The notes under the pieces were generated by a model, which had not been told where the DNA came from, did not search any database, and was given only the letters and a program-made list of their open reading frames with translations. From Bradyrhizobium roseum (GTDB taxonomy: Bacteria > Pseudomonadota > Alphaproteobacteria > Rhizobiales > Xanthobacteraceae): a stretch of DNA of 64,000 bases. Positions within the stretch are counted from its first letter, which is position 1. Every line of letters begins with the position of its first letter. Location: assembly GCF_030413175.1 (NCBI RefSeq), contig NZ_CP129212.1, positions 5,618,450 through 5,682,449 of the forward strand. Reading direction: 5' to 3'. This document shows positions 43,655 through 52,036 of the stretch, in pieces. The translations under genes and the position numbers were made by a program.

Positions 43655-44710
43655 ATGCATCATAGCAAAATCAAGGCCGACGTTCGGAAGTTGATCGCCG
43701 ACGGCACGGTACTCCCCGCGCATCCGCTGGCGCTCGACGCCAACCGTGCGCTTGATGTCAGGCATCAGCGGGCGCTGACTCGCTATTATCTCGACGCAGG
43801 CGCCGGCGGGCTGGCCGTCGGCGTCCACACCACACAATTCGCGATCCGCGACGTCGGACTGTACCGGCCGGTGCTGGAGCTGGCGGCGGAGACCGCGGCT
43901 TCATGGACCACGCGGCCGGTCGCGATGGTCGCGGGACTCGCCGGTCCGACACCGCAAGCTACAGCCGAAGCGCAAACCGCACGCGGCATCGGATATCACG
44001 CCGGCCTGCTGAGTCTTGCCGCGATGAAGTCGGCATCCGAGGACGAGATCATCGCGCATTGCGAGGCGGTGGCGCGCGAGATCCCGCTGGTTGGCTTCTA
44101 CCTGCAGCCGGCGGTCGGCGGCGTCGTCCTCAGCGCCGATTTCTGGCGCCGCTTCGCTTCCATCGACAACGTCATCGCCATCAAGATCGCGCCGTTCAAC
44201 CGCTACCGGACGCTGGACGTGCTGCGCGGCGTGGCGGCGGCCAACGCGCTCGGCCGCGTCGCGCTCTATACCGGCAACGACGATCACATCCTGCTCGACC
44301 TGATGCTGCCGTTCGATCTGCGCGACAAGGGCGTCACCACCCGCGCGTATTTCAAGGGCGGTCTCCTTGGGCACTGGTCGGTGTGGACCGCGAGCGCGAT
44401 CAAGCAGTTCGAGAGGTGCAAAGCCGCGCGCGGCAAGGACACCCTGCACGCGGACCTGCTGGCGCTCGATGCCCGCGTCACCGACTGCAACAGCGCATTC
44501 TTCGACGTCGCCAACAATTTTCACGGCTGCATCGCCGGCTGCCATGAAATCCTGCGGCGGCAGGGATTGATGCAGGGGTTGTGGTGTCTCGATCCCGCCG
44601 AGGGGCTCAGCCCCGGACAGATGCAACAGATCGACCGCGTCTGCCGCGAGCACGCCGATCTTTCCGACGACGCCTTTGTGAAAGACAACCTGCAGAAATG
44701 GCTGGCATGA
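43655..44710 (+). CDS. DapA-family (dihydrodipicolinate synthase-like) aldolase/lyase
   Basis: Class I aldolase-type TIM barrel (351 aa; DapA itself is about 290, so this has extra N- and C-terminal parts). The Schiff-base lysine is expected in NVIAIKIAPFNRYR; the early barrel strand LDAGAGGLAVGVHTTQF corresponds to the DapA G-x-x-G-E-x2-x-L region but carries HTTQ instead of the usual EF/GEG pattern. It ends in ATGA overlap with the ATPase gene. Probably cleaves or condenses an oxo acid derived from the imported compound. Confidence 0.83.
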   Translation: MHHSKIKADVRKLIADGTVLPAHPLALDANRALDVRHQRALTRYYLDAGAGGLAVGVHTTQFAIRDVGLYRPVLELAAETAASWTTRPVAMVAGLAGPTPQATAEAQTARGIGYHAGLLSLAAMKSASEDEIIAHCEAVAREIPLVGFYLQPAVGGVVLSADFWRRFASIDNVIAIKIAPFNRYRTLDVLRGVAAANALGRVALYTGNDDHILLDLMLPFDLRDKGVTTRAYFKGGLLGHWSVWTASAIKQFERCKAARGKDTLHADLLALDARVTDCNSAFFDVANNFHGCIAGCHEILRRQGLMQGLWCLDPAEGLSPGQMQQIDRVCREHADLSDDAFVKDNLQKWLA

Positions 44711-45486
44711 GCGCCGAAGAGCCCTTCATCAGCCTTCAGAACGTCCGCAAGGTCTATCGATCCAAAGGCGCGGAATTCCTCGCCGTCTCCGATGTCACCA
44801 TGGACGTCAGGGAAGGCGAGCTGGTTTCGCTCGTGGGCCCGTCCGGCTGCGGCAAGACTACGGTGCTGAAGATCCTGGCAGGGCTGCACGATGCCGATGG
44901 CGGCACCATCAAGATCGGTAACTCAAAAACCCCGTTCGACCCGGCCCGCGATATCGGCATGGTGTTCCAGCAGGCGCTTTTGCTGAAATGGCGGACCATT
45001 TTGGACAACGTGCTGCTGCCGGCCGAGATTGTCGGCCTGCCGATGAAGGCCGCGCGGAGCCGCGCCCGCGATCTGCTCAACCTGGTCGGCCTTGCCGGTT
45101 ACGAAGACAAATATCCGCAGCAATTGTCCGGCGGCATGCAGCAGCGGACCGCCATCGCCCGCGCCTTCATCCACGATCCAAGGCTGATCCTGATGGACGA
45201 ACCGTTCGGCGCGCTCGACGCGCTGACCCGCGAACAGATGAACCTCGAAATGCTGCGGATCTGGCGCGAAAGCGGCAAGACCATCCTGTTCGTGACGCAC
45301 TCGATCCAGGAAGCGGTGTTCCTCGCCTCGCATTGCGCGGTGCTCACCGCCGGCCCGGCACGCATGGCCGAGTATTTTCCGATCGAACTGCCGTTCCCGC
45401 GGGACTTGCCGATCAAGACGACCGAAGAATTCGGCGCCTATGCGCGAAGGATCTATGCCAAGCTAGGAATAGGATCGGCGAATTGA
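44707..45486 (+). CDS. ABC transporter ATP-binding protein (SsuB/TauB type)
   Basis: Import ATPase (259 aa). Walker A GPSGCGKTT, Q-loop VFQQALLLKW, signature LSGGMQQRTAIARAF, Walker B LILMDEPFGALD, switch VTHSIQEAVFLAS. ATG at 44707 shares ATGA with the aldolase stop, so translation is coupled. The last gene of the TetR-controlled operon; it completes the transporter with the SBP at 39177 and the permease at 41009. Confidence 0.88.
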   Translation: MSAEEPFISLQNVRKVYRSKGAEFLAVSDVTMDVREGELVSLVGPSGCGKTTVLKILAGLHDADGGTIKIGNSKTPFDPARDIGMVFQQALLLKWRTILDNVLLPAEIVGLPMKAARSRARDLLNLVGLAGYEDKYPQQLSGGMQQRTAIARAFIHDPRLILMDEPFGALDALTREQMNLEMLRIWRESGKTILFVTHSIQEAVFLASHCAVLTAGPARMAEYFPIELPFPRDLPIKTTEEFGAYARRIYAKLGIGSAN

Positions 45487-45487
45487 G

Positions 45488-46651
45488 TCACGCGGCGCGC
45501 TGGCGGCTGCGATCGTCATCCGCGACGCCCGGGTCGGCCGCAAAGACGTAGCCGCCGCGCCGCTCCTTCGCACGATACAGCGCCGCATCGGATCGGGTGA
45601 GCAGCGCCTCGACGGTCCTGCCGTGGTCCGGCGACAAAGCAACGCCGATGCTGGCCCCGATAACGATCTCATGATCGCCGACCCGATAGGGTGCGCTGAT
45701 TGTCTCGAAGATCCGCTGCGCCATGAGTTCGGCATCGCCGCGGCACTGCGGCGCCCTCTGAATCACGATGAATTCGTCGCCGCCCATGCGGACGACGAGG
45801 TCGGAGCTGCCGGCAATCGACGACAACCTTGCCGCCACCTGCCGCAGCAAGGCGTCCCCGACCGGATGACCAAAGCGGTCATTGGCGGTCTTGAAATGAT
45901 CGAGGTCGACGGCATGGACCGCGGCCAGAGCGCTGCCGTTTCCAGCGACGATCTCCGCGAGGTCCGTGCCGAGCACGGATCGATTGAGCAGGCCGGTCAT
46001 GGGGTCGATACGCGCGAGCTGTTCGAACTTCCGCTTCATCGACATCTGGTTCAGCGTGTTTTCGTACGACAAACGAACCATCTCGAGGCCGGCGGCGACA
46101 TAGACCAGGATCATGAAACCCAACGCAATATGCGGGGCATCCGACGCCTTCATGAAGGTTGCAGCGACCAGAGGCAGGCCTACGGCCGCGAAACCCAGCA
46201 ATGCCACCACCGGCCGCAACGACAGCCGCGCCACGATCCCCGCGCTGAAGCCGAAGGCAATGCCGATCGCCATCACGAGGCAGATCGCGTCTCCGACGAA
46301 CAAACTACGTGCAGCAAACAGCCCGATGATCAGCGCCGTGGTGAAACTGCCCGCCGCATAGCGCCACTCCCAGACGACGGCTTCGGCCCGATCGCGCAGC
46401 GGCCTCCGGCGCGTTTCGTTACGGAACGCGAGCACGCCGAACAGCCTTATGGCAGCGACGACAACGCCGGCGACCGTCAGCGCCGCAGAGAGGCGGTCGC
46501 CGGTCTCGCTGACCGAGATCGCGCCGACGATTCCCTGGCAACCGCCGGCAACCAGGATCGGGACGGTGGTCCCGTAAAGATTGCCGATAACTTCCAGATA
46601 GACGGCATCGGAGATCGACGCAGCGCCAGACTTGAATCTCCCGAACGGCAT
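45488..46651 (-). CDS. Membrane-bound diguanylate cyclase (GGDEF)
   Basis: Makes cyclic di-GMP (387 aa). The N-terminal 190 residues have about six membrane spans with no recognisable sensor motif; after a short linker, a GGDEF domain runs from about residue 215 to 370 with RIDPMTGLLNRS, DLDHFKTANDRFGHPVGDALL and intact RMGGDEFIV. The allosteric I-site RxxD is not present (GSSD precedes the motif), so product inhibition may be absent. Start 46651 is preceded by a GGGGGAAAA site. No EAL domain. Confidence 0.88.
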   Translation of the reverse strand: MPFGRFKSGAASISDAVYLEVIGNLYGTTVPILVAGGCQGIVGAISVSETGDRLSAALTVAGVVVAAIRLFGVLAFRNETRRRPLRDRAEAVVWEWRYAAGSFTTALIIGLFAARSLFVGDAICLVMAIGIAFGFSAGIVARLSLRPVVALLGFAAVGLPLVAATFMKASDAPHIALGFMILVYVAAGLEMVRLSYENTLNQMSMKRKFEQLARIDPMTGLLNRSVLGTDLAEIVAGNGSALAAVHAVDLDHFKTANDRFGHPVGDALLRQVAARLSSIAGSSDLVVRMGGDEFIVIQRAPQCRGDAELMAQRIFETISAPYRVGDHEIVIGASIGVALSPDHGRTVEALLTRSDAALYRAKERRGGYVFAADPGVADDDRSRQRAA

Positions 46652-46780
46652 GGTTTTCCCCCGATACGCCGGCAACACAATACCGGCGACGCGTAAAGGC
46701 ATCGGGGTCCGAATTGCTAAAATTGCATCGATTCCAAGGCAGCCAAGGTGCCATCAACCGCGTCTCGGGGGACGCCGCTA

Positions 46781-46791
46781 GAGCGTTTCAT
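46781..46791 (+). repeat. IS630 left terminal inverted repeat
   Basis: GAGCGTTTCAT; partner at 47818-47828 differs at one of 11 positions. Confidence 0.7.
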
Positions 46792-47399
46792 GTTTTTATG
46801 GAAGCGTATCCGGCATTGACGAAATAGTTGCTGCATTCGTCGGACATGACGCTTCTGACGAGGTGGCCGATGTGGTCGCAGGCGTCGTCGATCGTGCGTT
46901 TCTGTGCGATGCGCATCCAGTGCTTGATCTTGGCAAAGACCTGCTCGATCGGGTTGAGGTCGGGTGAGTACGGCGGCAGGTACCACAGCCTGGCACCGGC
47001 TTTCTGGATCATCTGACGGACGGACGGCGACTTGTGGCTACCGAGATTGTCTATCACGACGATGTCGCCCGGCCGCAGCACGCGAACGAGTTGCTGTTCG
47101 ACATAGGCGCGGAAGCTCTCGCCGTTGATCGGCCCATCGAACACGCAAGGCGCAGTGAGTCGGTCACAGCGGAGCGCGCCCAGGAAGGTCAGCGTTCGCC
47201 AGTGGCCGTGCGGCGCAAAGCCGCGCAGCCGCTCACCCTTGGGCCCCCAGCCGCGCAGCGGGGCCATGTTGGTCTTGATCCAGGTCTCGTCGATGAACAC
47301 CAGCCGGCTTGGATCGAGGCGATCCTGTAGGCTATGCCAGCGCTGCCGCCGCCGCGCGACGTCGGCGCGGCCCTGCTCAAGGGCGAACAGTGTTTTTTT
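46788..47399 (-). CDS. IS630 transposase, frame B (DDE catalytic part)
   Basis: Catalytic part of the transposase, produced by ribosomal frameshifting from frame A. Residues follow the A8 run as KKTLFALEQGRADVARRRQR. DDE triad: Asp in LVFIDETWIKTN, Asp in IVVIDNLGSHKS, Glu in LNPIEQVFAKIKHW. It stops at 46788. The first ATG in the frame (47300) lies at the first catalytic Asp and would give a truncated, inactive protein, so frameshift expression is needed. Confidence 0.82.
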   Translation of the reverse strand, partial: KKTLFALEQGRADVARRRQRWHSLQDRLDPSRLVFIDETWIKTNMAPLRGWGPKGERLRGFAPHGHWRTLTFLGALRCDRLTAPCVFDGPINGESFRAYVEQQLVRVLRPGDIVVIDNLGSHKSPSVRQMIQKAGARLWYLPPYSPDLNPIEQVFAKIKHWMRIAQKRTIDDACDHIGHLVRSVMSDECSNYFVNAGYASIKT

Positions 47400-47736
47400 T
47401 GAAGCTCAGACCCTCGCGTCGCAGGAACGTCCACACCGCGTGGTGCGAGACCTTCACGCCTCGTGTGGCGAGTTCGTCCTTCAGACCGTGCAGCGTCAGA
47501 TGTGGCGTCTGGCTGATCCGCTCCGCGATGAACGCCCGATGCGGCTCCAGAATCGGCTTGCGGTGCCCGCCCATCTTGCCCGGAGCCACCGAACCTGTCG
47601 CGCGATAGCGTTGGCGCCACTTCACAACGGACGACACCGCAACATCGAACCGGGCCGCCACAGCATGGCAACTCTCGCCGGATTCCACCGCCCTCACGGC
47701 TCGTTCACGAAGATCGTTCGAAAGAGGTCGGACCAT
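47377..47736 (-). CDS. IS630 transposase, frame A (helix-turn-helix part)
   Basis: DNA-binding half (119 aa) with HTH segments LRERAVRAVESGESCHAVAA and RFDVAVSSVVKWRQRY, then LKDELATRGVKVSHHAVWTF. Near its end lies an A8 run on the coding strand (T8 at 47393-47400), where a -1 shift joins frame B. The stop is reached nine codons past the run otherwise. ATG at 47736 is preferred to that at 47775. Confidence 0.83.
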   Translation of the reverse strand: MVRPLSNDLRERAVRAVESGESCHAVAARFDVAVSSVVKWRQRYRATGSVAPGKMGGHRKPILEPHRAFIAERISQTPHLTLHGLKDELATRGVKVSHHAVWTFLRREGLSFKKNTVRP

Positions 47737-47817
47737 TCGATGCTGGCCTCCGATCCAGCCAGCATCTTGAATCACAAACCGCCCCCCAACGGAATCCCTC
47801 CCGATTCAATCAATCGA

Positions 47818-47828
47818 TGAACCGCTCT
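47818..47828 (-). repeat. IS630 right terminal inverted repeat
   Basis: On the minus strand reads GAGCGGTTCAT, partner of the repeat at 46781. Confidence 0.7.
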
Positions 47829-48930
47829 ATTCGTAAGCCGACGGCCCGGTGTCGCGATAGGCCCACAGGTATTCGCGCGGCAACGAGACCGGCGCCTCGA
47901 CACCAACCTGATGGCGCGAGGCAGTCCCGAGTTCGATCACCTCGAGCCGCGTGCCGAACAGCTCGATGCCGTAGGCCGTTTGCGTGCCCTGGTAGCGGCG
48001 GTCGAGGACCTTGGCGGGAAACGTGTTCGCGCCGTCCTGCCGCCCGATGGTGATGTTTTCCGGCCGCAGCGCCACGCGCACTTTTTCGTCCGGCGTCAGC
48101 CGGTGGAACAGCGCCACCTCGCCCCGCCGCCCCTCGCCGAAATCGACCGTGCCGAACTGGCCGTTGCGCGACACCAGCGTTCCCGCGAGCTCGTTGGTGG
48201 CACCCGTGAAATTGGCGACGAAGAGATCCGCCGGCCGGTTATAGATCGCGTCAGGCGTGTCCATCTGCAGCAGCTTGCCGTCGCGCATCACGCCGATGCG
48301 GTCGCCGAGCACGACGGCTTCCGCCTGGTCATGGGTGACATACAGCGCGGTCATCCCGGTCTGCTTGAAGATCACACGAAGATCGTCGCGCAACCGCAGG
48401 CGCAGCTTGGCATCGAGATTCGACAGGGGCTCGTCGAGCAGCAACAATTGCGGCCGGTAGACGATGCTGCGCGCCAGCGCCACGCGCTGCATCTGGCCGC
48501 CGGACAACGCGACCACCGGCCGTTCGGCGTATTCCGAGAGACCGACCAGCTTGAGCGCTTCGTCGACCTTAAGGCGGGCGTCATTGCGCGAAAACTTTCG
48601 GTGCTTGAGCGGATAGACCACGTTCTGCCGCACCGTCATGTGCGGCCACACCGCATAGGACTGAAACACCATCCCGAGCTCGCGCGCACGCGGCGGCACC
48701 AGAATCCCGCGTTCGGGCGACGAGACCACCCTGCCCGCGATGCTGATCTCGCCCGAGGTCGGATGCTCCAGCCCCGCGACGCAGCGCAGCGTCGTGGTCT
48801 TGCCGCAGCCGGAGGGGCCGAGCAGAACCACGATCTCGCCGGCCGGCACGGCGAAACTGACGCCGTCGATCGCCGGCCGGCCGATCGCGAACTGCTTGCG
48901 CAGGTCGGTGACTTCGAGGGTTGCCGTCAT
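47827..48930 (-). CDS. ABC transporter ATP-binding protein (FbpC/PotA type)
   Basis: Import ATPase (367 aa) with Walker A GPSGCGKTT, signature LSGGQMQRVALARSI, Walker B LLLLDEPLSNLD, switch VTHDQAEAV, then a C-terminal TOBE region (about residues 255-350). Its stop codon TAG is made of the TA target duplication and the first base of the IS630 element; before insertion the flanking bases would also have given TAG, so the protein is unaltered. Last gene of the iron-type operon with the SBP and permease to its right. Iron(III), putrescine and phosphonate are possible ligands for the family. Confidence 0.88.
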   Translation of the reverse strand: MTATLEVTDLRKQFAIGRPAIDGVSFAVPAGEIVVLLGPSGCGKTTTLRCVAGLEHPTSGEISIAGRVVSSPERGILVPPRARELGMVFQSYAVWPHMTVRQNVVYPLKHRKFSRNDARLKVDEALKLVGLSEYAERPVVALSGGQMQRVALARSIVYRPQLLLLDEPLSNLDAKLRLRLRDDLRVIFKQTGMTALYVTHDQAEAVVLGDRIGVMRDGKLLQMDTPDAIYNRPADLFVANFTGATNELAGTLVSRNGQFGTVDFGEGRRGEVALFHRLTPDEKVRVALRPENITIGRQDGANTFPAKVLDRRYQGTQTAYGIELFGTRLEVIELGTASRHQVGVEAPVSLPREYLWAYRDTGPSAYE

Positions 48931-48958
48931 GAGCGATCCTTCTTCACACGCGCATCGC

Positions 48959-49996
48959 TCACTGCCGATAGCCGAAGGTCTTGTCCCACTCCGCCACCCA
49001 GGTCGCCTGAAGCTTCACATAGTCTTCGAACTTGGGGTACCAGACCTTGACGACCTTGGGGTCGAAGCCTTCCGGATAGGCCGGCGGCTCCTTCAAGGAA
49101 GTGAGATTTCCGAGCTCCTTGATCATGAAGGTCTGCCCTTCCTTCGACAGACACCAGTTCAGGAACAATTTTGCTGCGTTCGGATTGGCGGCGGTTTTCG
49201 GAATGCCGCTGGCATAGGGATTGACCGGCGCACCCTCCGGCGGGAAGAAAATCCCCACCGGCGCGCCGTCCTTTTTCTTCTGATAGATCACATTGTAGAG
49301 CAAGGGACCCATCGCCACTTCCCCGCGAACCAGCGAGTCCGCCATCGGCGCGCCCGACGGATACAGCACCGGGCGGGTCGCAGCCTGCTTCTTCCAGTAA
49401 TCCTCGCCCAGCACCTGGCGCTCGAACATGATACGGGTCCAGGTGGTGCCGCCGGATTGCGCGAACACCTGCCCCGTCAGCTTGTTGTATTCGGGCTTGG
49501 TCAGATCCATCCAGCTTTTGGGGGGATCCTTCACCAGTTCGGTGTTGTAGGCGATCGACCACGCGATGGTGGCGCGCGGCCACAGCTTCTTGGAGATCAG
49601 CGCGTCGGGATTGTAGTCGGCCGCATTCGGCGGCGTATAATCCTGGAACATATCTTCCATCGGCAGCATCAACCCCCGGTCGGAATGATCTACGACGTCG
49701 GCGATCAGCTTGCCGGCTGCAGCTTCGGTCCTGACCCGGGTGATCAACTGGCCGCCAGGCGCGCGCACCATCTCGACCTTGATCTCGGGAAAGCGCTTGT
49801 TGAACTGCTTGATGACCAGTTGCTCGACCTCGGCGAAGTTCGCCGTGTAGAACACCAGCTTGCCTTCGGCCTTCGCGGCGGCGATCAATTCGGGCGGACC
49901 GAACTCCTGCGCCTGCACCGGAAAAGCGCCCGATATCAAGCCCAGAACGGCGGCGCCGGCGATGGCGACGGTTCTCGCGAAGATTTTTCTGTTCAC
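48959..49996 (-). CDS. ABC transporter extracellular binding protein (Fbp-like)
   Basis: Periplasmic binding protein (345 aa). The start is GTG 49996, preceded by GGGAGGA seven bases away, giving the signal MNRKIFARTVAIAGAAVLGL cleaved near VQAQ. The body has AAKAEGKLVFYTANFAEVEQ, typical of the iron(III)/2-aminoethylphosphonate group of family 1 binding proteins. An upstream in-frame ATG at 50019 or beyond would overlap the permease gene and is not favoured. Ligand not certain: the conserved Tyr pair of FbpA is not clearly placed. Confidence 0.86.
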   Translation of the reverse strand: MNRKIFARTVAIAGAAVLGLISGAFPVQAQEFGPPELIAAAKAEGKLVFYTANFAEVEQLVIKQFNKRFPEIKVEMVRAPGGQLITRVRTEAAAGKLIADVVDHSDRGLMLPMEDMFQDYTPPNAADYNPDALISKKLWPRATIAWSIAYNTELVKDPPKSWMDLTKPEYNKLTGQVFAQSGGTTWTRIMFERQVLGEDYWKKQAATRPVLYPSGAPMADSLVRGEVAMGPLLYNVIYQKKKDGAPVGIFFPPEGAPVNPYASGIPKTAANPNAAKLFLNWCLSKEGQTFMIKELGNLTSLKEPPAYPEGFDPKVVKVWYPKFEDYVKLQATWVAEWDKTFGYRQ

Positions 49997-50019
49997 AGCG
50001 TATCCTCCCTTTGTCTTCA

Positions 50020-51783
50020 TTATCCGGTGCGGGCGACGCTGCCCTGCGCCGACCCCTGCGACAGCCAGTTGGCGCCGCCGATGAGAACGCCGAGCAAAAT
50101 GGTTTGCACGATGCTGAAGGCCGCGGTTTTTCCGATATTGCCGCCCTCGTAGTAGTCCAGCAGCAGCACCGACATCACCATCGTGTTGCTGGTGTAGAGA
50201 AACAGCGACGAACCGAGTTCGCGGATCGCCAGCACGAACAGCAGCGTCATCGACGCGATCACGCCCGGCCGCGCCAGCGGCAGCACGATCGTCCGGATCG
50301 TCTCGAGCATGCCCTTGCCGCACACCCAGGCGGCTTCCTCGAGCTCGCGATGAATCTGCATGAACGAGGTCGACAGCGACTTGACCGTGTCAGGCATAAA
50401 TCGCGCGATGAACGCCAGCGCCAAAATCCAGATCGTGCCGTAGAGGCCGCCGGGAATGCCGATCCAGGCCCAGAGGTAGGCGACGCCGACGACAAGGCCG
50501 GGGATGGCAACCGGGACCGTCGAGATCAGGTCGATCCAGAATCGGCCGGTGACTCGGGTGCGGTGAATGGTGTAGCCGATCGCAAAAGCCAGCGCGCCGC
50601 CGACAACCGCGGTGACCACACCGACCTCCACCGCATTGTAGATCGACCGCAACGTCAGCGGGTTGTCGAAAATGCTGTAGAAATGCATCAGCGAGTACTG
50701 CCGCATGTCGAACAGGCTCGCGGCGTCCCGGATGAACATGAACTTTCGGAACGCCGCAACGATCAGCGCCAGCGACGGCAGCACCACGACGATCAGCAAA
50801 TAGACGATGCCGAGGCCGAAGGTGAACCAGCGCCAGCGCCCGAGGTCGAGACTGCGCGGACGAAACGCCTTGCCGGCGACGGTGGTGTAGCTGCGGCCGC
50901 TCAAGACCCTCTGCTGCAGGAATACAAGAAGGCCGGTGACGACCATCAGGATGATCGCGACCGCAGCGGCGGTGTTGTAGAGCGGCGGCGACCAGTTCGT
51001 GAGCTTGAAGATGTAGGTGGTCAGCACCGCAAGGTTGGTCGGCGCGCCGAGAACCGCCGGAATGCCGTAAATGCCGAGCATCACGATGAACGACAGCAGC
51101 ATGCCCGAGACGATCGCCGGCATGATCAGGGGGAACGTCACCGTGAACAAGGTCGCGAACGCGCTGGCGCCGGAAATCTCGGCGGCCTCTTCCAGGCTCG
51201 GGTCCATGTTGCGCAGCGCCGACGCGGTGAACATGTAGACATAGGGCGCGTAGTAGATGCCGAACACGAACACCAGGCCCCACATCGAATAGAAATCGAC
51301 GCGCCAGTCCAGCCCCACCCATTTGAACATGGTGTTGATCAGGCCGGTCTTCGGCGACCCCAGGATGGCCCATGCGACGCCGGCAACCAGCGGCGGCGCA
51401 AACAGCGGCAGGATGCTGGCGGCCGCGATAAACCCCTTGAACGGCGTATTGGTGCGGACGACGATCCAGGAGAACAGCAACCCGATCACCACGGCAATCA
51501 GCGTACCGCCGCCGCAGGCGATCATGGTATTTGCCAGCGCCTCGGCGACATTCGGGTTCGCCAGCACGGTCACGAAGTTCTTGACCGAGAGGTGGCTGAG
51601 CGAGATGCCTTCGACCACCGGATTGGTGTCGGTGAGCGCACCGAGCAGCAGCATCAGGATCGGATAGATGACGAGAAAGCCGAGAATCGCCAGCAGGAAC
51701 GTGACCCACAAGCCGCCCCACGCACGCTGCCCCTCACTGACGCTACGCACGACTTCGCTGCGCCGGCTCGTCTGTCCGTTCAA
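50020..51783 (-). CDS. ABC transporter permease, two fused modules (FbpB type)
   Basis: Inner-membrane permease (587 aa) with two homologous halves of about six spans each, as in FbpB/ThiP-like iron permeases. The first EAA-type loop is near LEEAAEISGASAFATLFTVT and the second near LEEAAWVCGKGMLETIRTIV. It opens the operon; the binding protein follows 23 bp later and the ATPase after that. The 250-bp gap upstream, facing an MFS gene, should hold the promoter. Confidence 0.88.
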   Translation of the reverse strand: MNGQTSRRSEVVRSVSEGQRAWGGLWVTFLLAILGFLVIYPILMLLLGALTDTNPVVEGISLSHLSVKNFVTVLANPNVAEALANTMIACGGGTLIAVVIGLLFSWIVVRTNTPFKGFIAAASILPLFAPPLVAGVAWAILGSPKTGLINTMFKWVGLDWRVDFYSMWGLVFVFGIYYAPYVYMFTASALRNMDPSLEEAAEISGASAFATLFTVTFPLIMPAIVSGMLLSFIVMLGIYGIPAVLGAPTNLAVLTTYIFKLTNWSPPLYNTAAAVAIILMVVTGLLVFLQQRVLSGRSYTTVAGKAFRPRSLDLGRWRWFTFGLGIVYLLIVVVLPSLALIVAAFRKFMFIRDAASLFDMRQYSLMHFYSIFDNPLTLRSIYNAVEVGVVTAVVGGALAFAIGYTIHRTRVTGRFWIDLISTVPVAIPGLVVGVAYLWAWIGIPGGLYGTIWILALAFIARFMPDTVKSLSTSFMQIHRELEEAAWVCGKGMLETIRTIVLPLARPGVIASMTLLFVLAIRELGSSLFLYTSNTMVMSVLLLDYYEGGNIGKTAAFSIVQTILLGVLIGGANWLSQGSAQGSVARTG

Positions 51784-52036
51784 CGCGCTTCCCCCTCGGT
51801 GACCGTCTTTTTATGGAATTGCGATCACGATGCGCGGCAAGCCTAGTCGATTGCGACGCGCGCGGAAAGGTATCCGAGAGTCGGCGCGCGGATATGGCGC
51901 GGAGAGCACGTTTTCTCCGATGTGCCGCTGTTCCTTCGCATATGCATCATGCAGCGCTGTGTCTGTGGCTTGCAGCGCGTCCGTAGTACACGCCGCCATG
52001 GGCACGACCGCCCTTGGCGTAGAGAGCCCTGATTGG

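Larger units (their letters stand above)
46781..47828 (-). mobile_element. IS630-family insertion sequence, 1048 bp
   Basis: Complete IS bounded by TA target duplications (46779-46780 and 47829-47830). Inward-facing ends read GAGCGTTTCAT (46781) and, on the other strand, GAGCGGTTCAT (47828), imperfect terminal inverted repeats. It encodes a two-frame DDE transposase. It is inserted in the stop codon of the ABC ATPase gene that follows, without changing the protein. Confidence 0.88.

Noticed and set aside
45623..46696. 357-codon plus-strand frame
   Set aside because: Antisense to the diguanylate cyclase, with no recognisable motif.
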